Of a stretch of DNA of 55,287 nucleotides, positions 16,605 to 25,339 are shown piece by piece. This DNA comes from Eubacterium sp. (lineage in GTDB: Bacteria; Bacillota; Clostridia; Lachnospirales; Lachnospiraceae). The first letter of the stretch is position 1, and each line of letters opens with the position of its first letter. The DNA lies in the NCBI GenBank assembly GCA_017938215.1, contig JAGBBZ010000016.1, positions 1 to 55,287 of the forward strand. Reading direction: 5' to 3'. Below the pieces are notes generated by a model. That model saw nothing but the letters and a program-made list of their open reading frames with translations, did not search any database and was not told where the DNA came from. A program made the translations under genes and the position numbers.

Positions 16605-17750
16605 TTACCAGGTCTTTACCGGCTTCACTTTCACGTATTTATAAGTTGTCTTCCACTTCGTCTTCTTCGTGGTAGTAAGCAGCTGGTACTTACCCTTCTT
16701 TGTTTTCTTTCCGTACACTTCGTAAACGGTTGGTGCATTTTTTGTGCTTTTCTTCCACTTCTTTTTCTTTGCCTTATACTGGAAAGAAGTCACAGTGGTT
16801 TTCGCCTTTTTCCACTTGTGTACAAAGTTTTTCTTTTGCTTTTTGCTTGTTACTTTCGTTACCGCCACTATCTTTTTGACATGGTAGGTAACTTTCTCTT
16901 TCTTTGCGAAAGAAATGGCTTTTGCTTTGTCTACGGTGTAGATTTCTCCGAAGGTGACAGTTCCGAGACGCCGACCCCCATACAGACGATTCGCTTCTAC
17001 TTTGGTATTTTTTCCATTTACGTAAACTTTTTCAACTCTGCAATCGCCGTAAACATCGTTAAAAGCGAGTTCTTTCAAATTAACTGGAGCGATTACTTCT
17101 TTTGCTGTAACAAAAACCCAACCCGAAGCTACATCCATATTTGATAGACAATTTGGAGTTATAATTATCTTCTGGATTACACCTTTGAAGAGGCTTTCTG
17201 ATACTATTCTTGCCCCTATTTCTAGTGTAGTTATATCTCCCACAGGAAGCGAGTCGTCCTCATAGTGTGTATTAGCCGGTAAGACAATATGATCCCAATT
17301 GCTGCATCCTACAAAACTTCCACTATGAAGATATATTCCTTCTGGCAAAACCACATTTTGTAATTTCATACAATCCAGAAATGCGTGCTCATATACTCTT
17401 TTTACCGAAGATGGAATTACCAACTCTTCTACTGTATTTCGGATCCCTTCCATTGCATTAGGAATTTCTCCTGCAATATCACCCTCGTACTCCTCTTTTG
17501 CGTCACCCAACGCATACACTTGGTATCCATCCACCTCCGTGGGAATCACAATCCGACTCTCGGTTGACTCGATATTACAAAGTGTTATCTGCTTTTCCTG
17601 CTCGTTCACAATCTGATATGTATAGATTCCTGATTTGTGATAAGGATATGCCTTTTCTAATTCTGCTTCATTGATGGATGGTAGCATCAGTGCCAAACAT
17701 AGAATCATTGCCATAAATTTTTGTTGCATCAAACTTTGAATTATTAACAT
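16605..17750 (-). CDS. Secreted BspA-like leucine-rich repeat protein (twin 2)
   Basis: A 381-residue protein very similar to twin 1 at both ends: same signal peptide, same first LRR block and almost the same lysine-rich end. Residues about 190-230 differ strongly (TLEIGARIVSESLFKGVIQ here, VEIGCHIHADDLFDGVIQ in twin 1). ATG 17750 overlaps the end of the protease gene by seven bases and has GGAGGG upstream, so it is translationally coupled to the protease. The two genes are a recent tandem duplication. The surface-exposed middle seems to be diverging. Confidence 0.85.
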   Translation of the reverse strand: MLIIQSLMQQKFMAMILCLALMLPSINEAELEKAYPYHKSGIYTYQIVNEQEKQITLCNIESTESRIVIPTEVDGYQVYALGDAKEEYEGDIAGEIPNAMEGIRNTVEELVIPSSVKRVYEHAFLDCMKLQNVVLPEGIYLHSGSFVGCSNWDHIVLPANTHYEDDSLPVGDITTLEIGARIVSESLFKGVIQKIIITPNCLSNMDVASGWVFVTAKEVIAPVNLKELAFNDVYGDCRVEKVYVNGKNTKVEANRLYGGRRLGTVTFGEIYTVDKAKAISFAKKEKVTYHVKKIVAVTKVTSKKQKKNFVHKWKKAKTTVTSFQYKAKKKKWKKSTKNAPTVYEVYGKKTKKGKYQLLTTTKKTKWKTTYKYVKVKPVKTW

Positions 17751-19996
17751 AATGGAACCCTCCCAACTGCATAAAAATATCCTGTATGCGCACTATTTGT
17801 GCCAGTATCTCCTCGCATACGGTCAATATAAGAACCCACAAACCAACGTGCTGTATCTATTCGATCCCCCCAAAAATAAGGGTTATCCTCATAAGCTCTA
17901 GCCGATTTTTCTTTCTCAAACGTATACGTCTGTCCATTACATGTTATCGTAATGGTTTTTGTCGTCATATACTGCTTTAATTCATTCATAGACAACTCTC
18001 CCGCCTTAACCAGTCCGTAAACTTTCCAATATGTATCCCATGTGCTTGGTACACCGTCTAGATTTCCCAGGTTAATTCGACTTTCCTCCCGACTGGCAAC
18101 AAAATGATCGTATGGATAATATATCGTTCCATCAGGTTTTGCATACATCATATCCACACTTACTTGCGCACGATGGGCCTGAATATCTGCTACTAGATGC
18201 AAAAACACACCAAGTACCATGTATCCTTTACTTTGAATCGTATTCATATTAATTGAGTTATTTTGACAATCTATCTTCAATTGTTCATGAACGGTTTTCA
18301 AATCCACTATGATTCTACGTTTCATTTTTCTCCCGATATACACGCCATAATAGTAATCCCCGTTATAATTTGTCGCCACCAAATCCAGATTACTGTTTAG
18401 AATCAAACGTCTTCTCGCCAATTCATACAAAAATTGCAAGTGCTCCATTGTTACTTCTGTTAATGTATGATGTGCATTGGCATGATATGGTGGATAACAG
18501 TGTCCCCCCATTGTACTATCTACCTCACCCACAGCATTTCGATTATATTTCGCCAATTTGCTTGAAGCACTAAGGTACGGTAATTTGTCTGTCTGATACG
18601 ATGCCCTCGCTGTAATCCATCGATTATATGTCCTTTGGGTATCACTCTCATTCCCTTTTCCAAAATACGATAAAGGTAGATTATTAATAATCGTAAAATG
18701 CCCTGTATTATCAATTTTCTTCCAATCTCTAGCATTCCACGACCCTTCTACAATAGAATCTTCATCCGACGCCTTCTCTTCAGCGATGACCTGAATCTCT
18801 TTCGCTTTGATCGGGCTAGCACCCTTCTTCTTCATTTGGTTAATAGCATTTTCATAATTTACAAGGTTTGTTCCATTTTCCAGTACAATGGCCGATGATT
18901 CCAGCAAAGAGCGTAATTCTGTACTCTTCATGGACTTTTTAGCACTCATTACTGCTGCTGCAACTCCTGTTACATGTGCTGCCGCGATGCTCGTTCCTTC
19001 TGTTTTTGTAAAAGTTCCCAAATATCCGATTGTCTGTACGTCTTCTCCGGGAGCCACCAAGTCCACTTCGGAATTAGCACTAAAGTCAGAGTTCACTAAT
19101 TTCTCATTAATGCTTCCAACTGAAATCACTTCCGGATACCGTGCCGGATACTGGATTGTTTGCTGATTATTTCCCGCAGAAGCAATCATTAAGATATCCT
19201 GTTGTTCTGCCTTCTTAATAACATCATGCAGAATCTCAGAATACTCATTGGTCCCAAAACTCATACTGATAATATCAATATCATTTTGAATACACCACTC
19301 TAGTGCTTTCACCACTGCACTTATGGATGCTTTATTTTCGGAATCTAATATCTTCACAGAATAAATTTCCGCCTTTTCTGCGATTCCTTCCATTCCCAGG
19401 CCGTTAATCCGAGCTGCGATAACACCTGCCATCTGAGTTCCATGACCACTACTGTCAATCGGTTTATAACCATCTACCTTGTCCGAGAAATCCACCCAAT
19501 CTTTTGTATTCAATTCATCGTGTGTGTCAATTCCGGAATCAATGACCGCAACCTTTACCCCTTTTCCTTTGTACTTATTTTCATGTGGGGTTCCAGCCAC
19601 ACAGGCGATATTCCACGACACCACTTCATTTTTCTTCTTCGGATCATTTATTGCCTTGCAAGGCTTGAACTTTTTAGGATTATCTGTGTGTTCTCCTTTT
19701 TGATGCTCTGGCAAATCCGGTTCCACGGCTACGCATTTTGTAGCTTCACACGCTTGAAGTTCGATATCCTTTTCTACAAGAACCTCTTCATCCTTTAACT
19801 CTTTTGCCTCATCTGCCGTCATTTCTGCTGTAACACTTTGATTCTCATAAAGCAAGTTATCATCTGATTTCTTATGTCGGCTTACAAGCTTTCCCTGTTG
19901 TTTTAGTTCAGCCTTCATGTCACCGAACTCGTCCTCATTTTTTACATGAACAACATAGTTATGCAAAGTATCGTCGTCCTCTGTCTGCTTCACCAT
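17744..19996 (-). CDS. Subtilisin-like serine protease (S8), signal peptide in another frame
   Basis: At least 750 residues. Residues about 1-130 resemble an inhibitor-type propeptide. The S8 domain follows with VIDSGID (Asp), SSGHGTQMAG (His), SAGNNQ (oxyanion) and EGTSIAAAHVTG (Ser). The last 350 residues are a domain I do not recognise, with His-rich stretches (CYPPYHANAHHTL, FLHLVADIQAHRAQV). It should be secreted, yet this frame starts at ATG 19996 without a signal peptide. The signal peptide is encoded just upstream in another frame (19990-20124). The protease frame is also open about 65 bases further upstream, so a single-base indel probably separates the two. Export is lost unless this is a sequence error or programmed frameshifting. 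Confidence 0.85.
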   Translation of the reverse strand: MVKQTEDDDTLHNYVVHVKNEDEFGDMKAELKQQGKLVSRHKKSDDNLLYENQSVTAEMTADEAKELKDEEVLVEKDIELQACEATKCVAVEPDLPEHQKGEHTDNPKKFKPCKAINDPKKKNEVVSWNIACVAGTPHENKYKGKGVKVAVIDSGIDTHDELNTKDWVDFSDKVDGYKPIDSSGHGTQMAGVIAARINGLGMEGIAEKAEIYSVKILDSENKASISAVVKALEWCIQNDIDIISMSFGTNEYSEILHDVIKKAEQQDILMIASAGNNQQTIQYPARYPEVISVGSINEKLVNSDFSANSEVDLVAPGEDVQTIGYLGTFTKTEGTSIAAAHVTGVAAAVMSAKKSMKSTELRSLLESSAIVLENGTNLVNYENAINQMKKKGASPIKAKEIQVIAEEKASDEDSIVEGSWNARDWKKIDNTGHFTIINNLPLSYFGKGNESDTQRTYNRWITARASYQTDKLPYLSASSKLAKYNRNAVGEVDSTMGGHCYPPYHANAHHTLTEVTMEHLQFLYELARRRLILNSNLDLVATNYNGDYYYGVYIGRKMKRRIIVDLKTVHEQLKIDCQNNSINMNTIQSKGYMVLGVFLHLVADIQAHRAQVSVDMMYAKPDGTIYYPYDHFVASREESRINLGNLDGVPSTWDTYWKVYGLVKAGELSMNELKQYMTTKTITITCNGQTYTFEKEKSARAYEDNPYFWGDRIDTARWFVGSYIDRMRGDTGTNSAHTGYFYAVGRVPLC

Positions 19997-20124
19997 GTTC
20001 TCCCAGGAACCTTTACCTTTGTACCTCCATTTGCTTTCACCGCACCTATGTTTCCATAGCTAGTTACTAAAAAAGACAGTATCAACAAACTAGCGACTAT
20101 CTTTTTCATCCGTTTGTGTTTCAT
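19990..20124 (-). pseudogene. Detached signal-peptide segment of the subtilase
   Basis: ATG 20124 has AAGGGGGA ten bases upstream. The 44-codon frame gives a clear signal peptide: MKHKRMKKIVASLLILSFLV, then an AVKA cleavage site, then 13 residues and TGA at 19992-19990. The stop overlaps the ATG of the protease frame. Adding one A to the run at 20030-20032 would continue AVKA directly into the open protease frame (reading WRYKGKGSWEN before MVKQTE). This explains the two frames as one original gene. Confidence 0.75.
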
Positions 20125-20166
20125 TTTCTTTTGTCCCCCTTACCTTATTCGCATAATTCTTTCACA

Positions 20167-20195
20167 AGTATATCAAAGACAATATTTGTTGTCAA
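20167..20195 (-). promoter_or_regulatory. Promoter of the subtilase/LRR operon
   Basis: On the minus strand TTGACA (20195-20190), 17 bp and TATACT (20172-20167). This is a near-consensus promoter 43 bases before the signal-peptide start. The rest of the gap to 20368 is AT-rich with no gene seen. Confidence 0.85.
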
Positions 20196-20368
20196 ATACT
20201 TTTTTTGTAAAAGTATTATGCTTTATAATATCACTCTCCATCCCATTCTCCTTACATAACTCTTCATTTGTCTCTATATATATGACGTTTTAGAAGGCCA
20301 AAAAGTTTCATTTTAATTGTAAACAATTTGTAAACAAATCTCTCTCCTCAAAATAAGAGTGTAGGGTG

Positions 20369-21730
20369 TTATAGTGCCATCGTTCCGTCCGCAAGATCTC
20401 TGGCTACAAACGGAATAAAATAAAACGGTATGGTAAGCAGTTTTTGCTCTGCATTATATCCATAATTATTTTTTGATATTTTAATGGCATATTCAAATTT
20501 GTTATGATTGGAAAACTTTTCTAGCGAGTTGAGCGTACCTCTTCCTTTCTTAACGTCAATCGGGTATAGTTTGTTATCCGATTCTATAATAAACTCAAGC
20601 TCAGAAGATGTCTTCCCACGCCAGTAAAACAACTTATGCTCCTTAGCAATCAACTCGTTTGCAACAAAATTTTCATAAAATATACCGGACAAAGTATTTT
20701 CTCTTTCACTTGATATAAATGAGGCAGCATTGATACCACTTTGATATGAAAACATACCAATATCACCAAGAAACAGCCGAAAATTACTGTCGTTATCCGG
20801 CATAAGCGGCATCGTAATATGCTCCTTCAATTGGAAAGACTGATTGACAACGTGCGCCATCGTGAGCCATTGAATTGATGTTGCAAAATCTCTTGTTTTG
20901 CTCTTTTTCTCAATAAGTCCCGGCGAAAAATTTTTGGACTCTTTGTTTAGTTCTCGGTAAATGTTTTGGAACAATGTGCGAGAACGCAAGACAGCTTCTT
21001 GACTTGCCTGATACAATTCCATGTCTGCAAGGTAATTATCATATAAAACCTTCAAAATTTCTCTAGATTCAAAGAGATTGTTCCCATCAATATATGCTTC
21101 CACTGCTTCCGGCATACCGCCTACAAGCAAGTATTTGTATACCTGCTCCATCGCCAGCTCATGAATTCTTGTGTCTACTGGTTGCTTACTGTCATAGGAT
21201 TGCCTAATCGCATTATAAAGGATCTTGTTGCTATTCATCAAAAACTCGTCGAAAGACATAGGATAAACTGTTATCTGATTTATTTTTCCTACAGGAAAGA
21301 GAAATTTGTCATTTTCCTTTGATCCTCTCTTATGTGTTTCTCTCTGAAGTTTAATACGCACCATTGATCCAGTTGCAATAACCGGAATTTCTCTATAATC
21401 TTGGCAAAAATACTTAAGTGAAGAAATGATGTTCGGACATTCCTGCACCTCATCAAAAATCAGAAGAGTATTTTCATTTATCTGTTTGCCTTTAAACAAC
21501 GAGATGTATTCAATAATCTTTTCGGCATTTGCTGTCCTGGAACAGAATTCTCGAATCTCGTCCTCTTTTTTGCAGTCCACATAAATATGGTTGTCCTTAT
21601 AGTAAGTTTGGGCAAAGATTTCTTGAATGAGATAGGTTTTACCAACCTGTCTAGCCCCCCAAACAATCAAAGGTTTCTTACGTTTATTCTCATTCCAAGC
21701 AATTAATTTTTGTAAAGCAATTCGTTCCAT
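20369..21730 (-). CDS. AAA-family ATPase with DUF4143 domain
   Basis: A 453-residue cytoplasmic protein. Residues 1-130 are an AAA_14 ATPase: Walker A IVWGARQVGKTYL, Walker B LLIFDEVQE, sensor ATGSMV. The C-terminal half is a DUF4143 nuclease-like region (GIFYENFVANELI, YWRGKTSSELEFIIE, PIDVKKGRG) with Glu and Lys placed as in PD-(D/E)XK folds. ATG 21730 has GGAGGTG upstream. Such proteins are common solitary genes in Clostridia and Bacteroidetes, and their cellular role is not established. It has no obvious partner here. Confidence 0.9.
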   Translation of the reverse strand: MERIALQKLIAWNENKRKKPLIVWGARQVGKTYLIQEIFAQTYYKDNHIYVDCKKEDEIREFCSRTANAEKIIEYISLFKGKQINENTLLIFDEVQECPNIISSLKYFCQDYREIPVIATGSMVRIKLQRETHKRGSKENDKFLFPVGKINQITVYPMSFDEFLMNSNKILYNAIRQSYDSKQPVDTRIHELAMEQVYKYLLVGGMPEAVEAYIDGNNLFESREILKVLYDNYLADMELYQASQEAVLRSRTLFQNIYRELNKESKNFSPGLIEKKSKTRDFATSIQWLTMAHVVNQSFQLKEHITMPLMPDNDSNFRLFLGDIGMFSYQSGINAASFISSERENTLSGIFYENFVANELIAKEHKLFYWRGKTSSELEFIIESDNKLYPIDVKKGRGTLNSLEKFSNHNKFEYAIKISKNNYGYNAEQKLLTIPFYFIPFVARDLADGTMAL

Positions 21731-21853
21731 AGAAGCACCTCCAAGCATTTAATAAAAATATTATATCGTAATTTGCACCATTTATCAATTAATTCCAAGA
21801 ATTTTTTGCACCTTTAGCAGTGTTTTTGATGACATTATTTGCACTTTTTTCCA

Positions 21854-21882
21854 TAAAAAATAAGCCCCCGCAAAGCGAGAGC
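21854..21882 (-). terminator. Terminator of the feo operon
   Basis: GCTCTCG (21882-21876) pairs with CGGGGGC (21870-21864) with wobble pairs, then TTATTTTTT. It lies 32 bases after the small Cys-rich gene. Confidence 0.75.
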
Positions 21883-21913
21883 CCATTTTCCTCTTACTCA
21901 AAAACCTATATAT

Positions 21914-22090
21914 TTACCCTTCTCCGTGTGTATCAGAATGACATCCACCACTACACCGACCTTGGGAGGCGCATTTGCCCGCCATCGGGCAACCGATGCA
22001 TTTCACACCCTTTTTCTTTTCTCTCACGATGTAGATAACCGCCACCGCAATGATAATCAGTATAATTCCTGCAACGATGAAACTTTCCAT
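21914..22090 (-). CDS. FeoB-associated Cys-rich membrane protein
   Basis: A 58-residue protein too short for many gene finders. One transmembrane helix (FIVAGIILIIIAVAVIY) is followed by a basic stretch and a Cys-rich tail (CIGCPMAGKC, RCSGGCH). This is the pattern of the small proteins found next to feoB in Firmicutes. They probably assist iron(II) uptake or sense iron or redox state. ATG 22090 lies 21 bases after the feoB stop, with a GGAG-like site. It is the last gene of the feo operon, before a terminator. Confidence 0.85.
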   Translation of the reverse strand: MESFIVAGIILIIIAVAVIYIVREKKKGVKCIGCPMAGKCASQGRCSGGCHSDTHGEG

Positions 22091-22111
22091 ACCAATACTC
22101 CTTTAAGACAA

Positions 22112-24115
22112 TTAATTCAACTTATATTCCGCTACAAAACGCTTTCTCGCCTTAGCAATCAGTACAACTACGATTGCTCCCATCACAAGAACCGCCATCA
22201 AGCCAGCAATGGCTGCACTGCCGTTCAATTTCGCTGGGTCTGTAAGCAACGTACCAATAGTGTATACCAAGTAAGCCACTGTATAACCCGTTGCCAGCTG
22301 CAACGCGATACCGCCCCAAAACCATTTTTTACTCTGCATCTCCGCATTCATCGCACCTAATGCTGCGAAACAAGGTGGCGTGTAAAGGTTGAACATCAAG
22401 TACGCAAGGGCCGCCACTTTTGTAATTCCCATAGCCACTGCCACTTTGTTTCCCTCTCCCACAAGTGCCAATTCCTCAGTATCAATGAAGTTTGTCAGCG
22501 CATAGCATACTGCCAATGTTCCAACCACATTCTCTTTTGCGATAAAACCAGTAATAGAAGCTGCTGCCAACTGCCATGCTGCCACACCTACAATCGGTAC
22601 CAGGATTACACTAATTGGCGCCGCAATGGTTGCAAGAATGGATGTGCTCTCCAGTCCCTCTTCTACCAGCTGCAAGTGCCAGTTAAACGCCTGCATAATC
22701 TGGACGATTGTATTGCATACCAAAATGACCGTTCCCGCTTTGATGATATAGGATTTACCACGAGAAAGCATAGACAGGGTGGCTCTCTTTAAGCTTGGTA
22801 TTTTATACTCCGGAATTTCCATAATAAAGTACGATTTTTTAAATTGGTTTCCAGTAATTGCATTTACAAGCAACGCCCCAAGGAGGATTAACACGATACC
22901 CACAAGGTACATCACAGGTCCTACCCATGTCGCTTCTGGGAAAAAGGCTCCCGCAAACAAAGCGATGACCGGCAACTTTGCCCCGCAAGGCATAAATGGC
23001 GCCAACATTGCTGTGGCACGACGCTCTCTGTCGTTGCGAATGGTACGGCATGACATAATGCCTGGTATGGCACATCCGGTACCAACCACCATCGGAATCA
23101 CGGATTTACCTGAAAGCCCTACTTTCTTAAAAATCGGGTCCAGCACAACCGTGGCACGCGCCATGTAACCACAGTCTTCCAGCAAAGCAATCAGGAAATA
23201 CATTACCATTACCAATGGAAGGAATCCAACTACAGCACCTACACCACCGATGATACCGTCCACCAGTAACGACTGCAAAAATGGATTGGCGCCCTTTACC
23301 ATGCCAGCAACCCACTCCTGAAATGTCTCGATCCAGCCCACAAGCCAATTCGCAATGATGGTTCCCAATGTGGTCTGGGAAATCCAGAATACAAGGAACA
23401 TTACTCCCGCAAAAATCGGAATACCAACAAATGGATTGGTAAGCACTGCATCCACCTGATCCTGCTTATTTTTCTGATTGGTAAACACACTACGCTTCTC
23501 AACCTCTTTGACAATGTCATTGACAAAGGCAAAACGCTTGCGGTCGTTCTCTTCTACTTCTGCTTTGTCCTGAAGATTTACATCCCCTTGTTCATATGGT
23601 GCTTTCTGTACGGAACCTCTTCGAGCGATTGCCTTTTCTACCACGTCCTTCAGACCATTTTCATTGGAAGAAACAGCTGCAGTCTTTACAACTGGACATC
23701 CTAATTTTTCCGACAAAAGTTCAATATCAATTTCTGTGTCTTTCTTGTCATTGACATCGCTCTTATTCAATGCAACTACCATCGGGATACCGAGTTCCAT
23801 CAACTGCGTCGTAAAAAATAAACTACGGCTGAGGTTGGTAGCATCTACAATATTGATGATCACATCTGGCTTTTCATTTTTAATATATGTACTTGTGACA
23901 CTCTCCTCGGATGTAAACGGCGACATGGAATATGCACCCGGCAAATCCACAGCAACCAATTCGTCACTTTCATCATAAAAGCTTTTCTTAATGGGGCTCT
24001 CTTTCTTATCTACAGTAACACCCGCCCAGTTACCAACTCGTTCGCTTCTTCCAGTCAGGGCGTTGAACATCGTCGTCTTGCCGCTGTTTGGATTTCCTGT
24101 TAATGCGACTCTCAT
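22112..24115 (-). CDS. feoB: Ferrous iron transporter FeoB
   Basis: A 667-residue membrane protein. The N-terminal G domain has G1 GNPNSGKTT, G3 DLPGAYS and G4 NKSD, and hydrolyses GTP. The C-terminal two thirds carry about eight to ten membrane segments with the two Gate regions (VVGTGCAIPGIMSCRTI and VVGTLAV). It imports Fe2+ under anoxic conditions. ATG 24115 follows GGAGGATTGAAG. It is the middle gene of feoA-feoB-Cys-rich protein. It is slightly shorter than the E. coli protein (773). Confidence 0.97.
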   Translation of the reverse strand: MRVALTGNPNSGKTTMFNALTGRSERVGNWAGVTVDKKESPIKKSFYDESDELVAVDLPGAYSMSPFTSEESVTSTYIKNEKPDVIINIVDATNLSRSLFFTTQLMELGIPMVVALNKSDVNDKKDTEIDIELLSEKLGCPVVKTAAVSSNENGLKDVVEKAIARRGSVQKAPYEQGDVNLQDKAEVEENDRKRFAFVNDIVKEVEKRSVFTNQKNKQDQVDAVLTNPFVGIPIFAGVMFLVFWISQTTLGTIIANWLVGWIETFQEWVAGMVKGANPFLQSLLVDGIIGGVGAVVGFLPLVMVMYFLIALLEDCGYMARATVVLDPIFKKVGLSGKSVIPMVVGTGCAIPGIMSCRTIRNDRERRATAMLAPFMPCGAKLPVIALFAGAFFPEATWVGPVMYLVGIVLILLGALLVNAITGNQFKKSYFIMEIPEYKIPSLKRATLSMLSRGKSYIIKAGTVILVCNTIVQIMQAFNWHLQLVEEGLESTSILATIAAPISVILVPIVGVAAWQLAAASITGFIAKENVVGTLAVCYALTNFIDTEELALVGEGNKVAVAMGITKVAALAYLMFNLYTPPCFAALGAMNAEMQSKKWFWGGIALQLATGYTVAYLVYTIGTLLTDPAKLNGSAAIAGLMAVLVMGAIVVVLIAKARKRFVAEYKLN

Positions 24116-24151
24116 CTTCAATCCTCCTAAAACTCTTCTTTGCCACTCTTT

Positions 24152-24167
24152 GTTAGTCTTGACTAAC
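24152..24167. promoter_or_regulatory. Putative iron-regulator operator between feoA and feoB
   Basis: GTTAG-TCTTGA-CTAAC, an inverted repeat with a 6-bp centre. The same arms and spacing occur in front of feoA at 24489-24504. Confidence 0.6.
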
Positions 24168-24177
24168 CGCTTGTAAT

Positions 24178-24207
24178 AAAAAATAGTGACCTCGCATCAC
24201 TATTTTT
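24178..24207 (-). terminator. Hairpin between feoA and feoB
   Basis: AAAAATAGTGA (24179-24189) and TCACTATTTTT (24197-24207) form an 11-bp stem with a T-run on the minus strand. It begins right after feoA stops and could end part of the feoA transcripts. Confidence 0.6.
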
Positions 24208-24208
24208 C

Positions 24209-24421
24209 TCATATTGAAATGGCTGCTGCTAAATTCTTATCCATATTATAGCGAGCATCTTTAATGGAAACGATGCATCCACTACGCTTCTGGGCAATCA
24301 CCGTAATCGGCGCTCCACTATAGCATCCCAGAGAAAAGAGAAATGAATTTAACTCTTCGTCGCCGGTCCCGATATTTTTGATAACGTATTCTTCTCCAAT
24401 ATTAGCATCCACTAAACTCAT
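24209..24421 (-). CDS. feoA: FeoA protein
   Basis: A 70-residue SH3-like protein typical of FeoA (MSLVDANIGEEYVIKNIG, LGCYSGAPITVIAQKRSGCI, LAAAISI). It is a cytoplasmic partner of FeoB needed for full Fe2+ uptake. ATG 24421 follows GGAGGAG. It is first in the operon. A strong promoter and an inverted repeat lie upstream. Confidence 0.95.
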   Translation of the reverse strand: MSLVDANIGEEYVIKNIGTGDEELNSFLFSLGCYSGAPITVIAQKRSGCIVSIKDARYNMDKNLAAAISI

Positions 24422-24488
24422 ATCCAATCTCCTCCGTTATATATAGTGATCCGTTACGTCAAACCATACGTACTCAGCACTAATTGTT

Positions 24489-24504
24489 GTTAGATATTGC
24501 TAAC
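24489..24504. promoter_or_regulatory. Putative iron-regulator operator in front of feoA
   Basis: GTTAG-ATATTG-CTAAC lies just downstream of the expected transcription start of feoA, so a bound repressor would block transcription. The arms match those at 24152-24167. Confidence 0.65.
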
Positions 24505-24513
24505 TCTATATTG

Positions 24514-24542
24514 AGAATAATACATTTTTTGGCGTTTGTCAA
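24514..24542 (-). promoter_or_regulatory. feoA promoter
   Basis: On the minus strand TTGACA (24542-24537), 17 bp and TATTCT (24519-24514). Confidence 0.8.
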
Positions 24543-24608
24543 CTGGTTTTTGAATTTTTTGGTAAGATTTAGGCGGTTTCGGTAGAGTTTTTCTTGATTT
24601 GCATTCTT

Positions 24609-25214
24609 CTATAACTCCTCAGTCTTATAAACGGTATATCCTTCATAAGAGTAACTTGCATCGATGCCTTTCATATACATCTCCCGACTCGCTATCTCAT
24701 CTGTCAACTCTTCTCGCAGTATATGTTTGATCTCGATGTCCTTAATGGGACTTCGCTCCATCGCTAGTAGATAATCATTCTTATCTACCTTACTCCAATC
24801 CACGGCTTTTTTTAACTCTTTCTTCAACATCAAATCCAGCCATATACGCATACTTCGACCATTTCCTTCCCGAAATGGATGGGCAATGTTCATCTCGACA
24901 TATTTTTCGATAATTTCATCAAAAGAAGACTGTGGCATCGCTTCGATATTATCAAGTGCCGGTTTCAAATACATCACAGGAGCAAACCGAAAATTCCCTT
25001 TTGCTAAGTTTACATCTCGCACCACGCCGGCAAACTCGTATATTTCGCTAAATAGATAACAATGAATTTCTGCCAAAGCTTGTAAGGAACCTGCTTCTAA
25101 CTTATCCAGATATCCACTTTCAAACAACTCCAACGCTTTTTTCTTACTACGTCTTTCTTCTTCCCTAGCAAGTTCTACCGAATCCGTAATTCCCAGCTTG
25201 TTACTCAGTATCAT
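24609..25214 (-). CDS. fic: Fic-domain protein (putative AMP transferase) with C-terminal inhibitory motif
   Basis: A 201-residue Fic protein. The catalytic loop is HPFREGNGR (His112 to Arg120), the full consensus, so it should transfer AMP from ATP to a target protein hydroxyl. Near the C-terminus SYSYEG (Ser187, Glu191, Gly192) matches the (S/T)xxxE(G/N) inhibitory motif at the position known for class III Fic proteins, which would keep the enzyme self-inhibited. ATG 25214 follows GGAG. No antitoxin gene is adjacent, in line with self-inhibition in cis. The target is unknown. Confidence 0.9.
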   Translation of the reverse strand: MILSNKLGITDSVELAREEERRSKKKALELFESGYLDKLEAGSLQALAEIHCYLFSEIYEFAGVVRDVNLAKGNFRFAPVMYLKPALDNIEAMPQSSFDEIIEKYVEMNIAHPFREGNGRSMRIWLDLMLKKELKKAVDWSKVDKNDYLLAMERSPIKDIEIKHILREELTDEIASREMYMKGIDASYSYEGYTVYKTEEL

Positions 25215-25290
25215 AACATATCTCCTTTCATATCCCTCACTCCATTATACTACACCCACCCCAAAATTCCAACCTTGCAATTTCCCCATC

Positions 25291-25334
25291 AAAAAAGCAT
25301 TTCAAGCAGACTTCTCCACTCAAAATGCTTTTCT
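25291..25334 (-). terminator. Terminator after the HD-GYP gene
   Basis: On the minus strand AGCATTT (25329-25323) pairs with AAATGCT (25302-25296), followed by TTTTTT. The loop is about 20 nt. Confidence 0.65.
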
Positions 25335-25339
25335 CTCTT

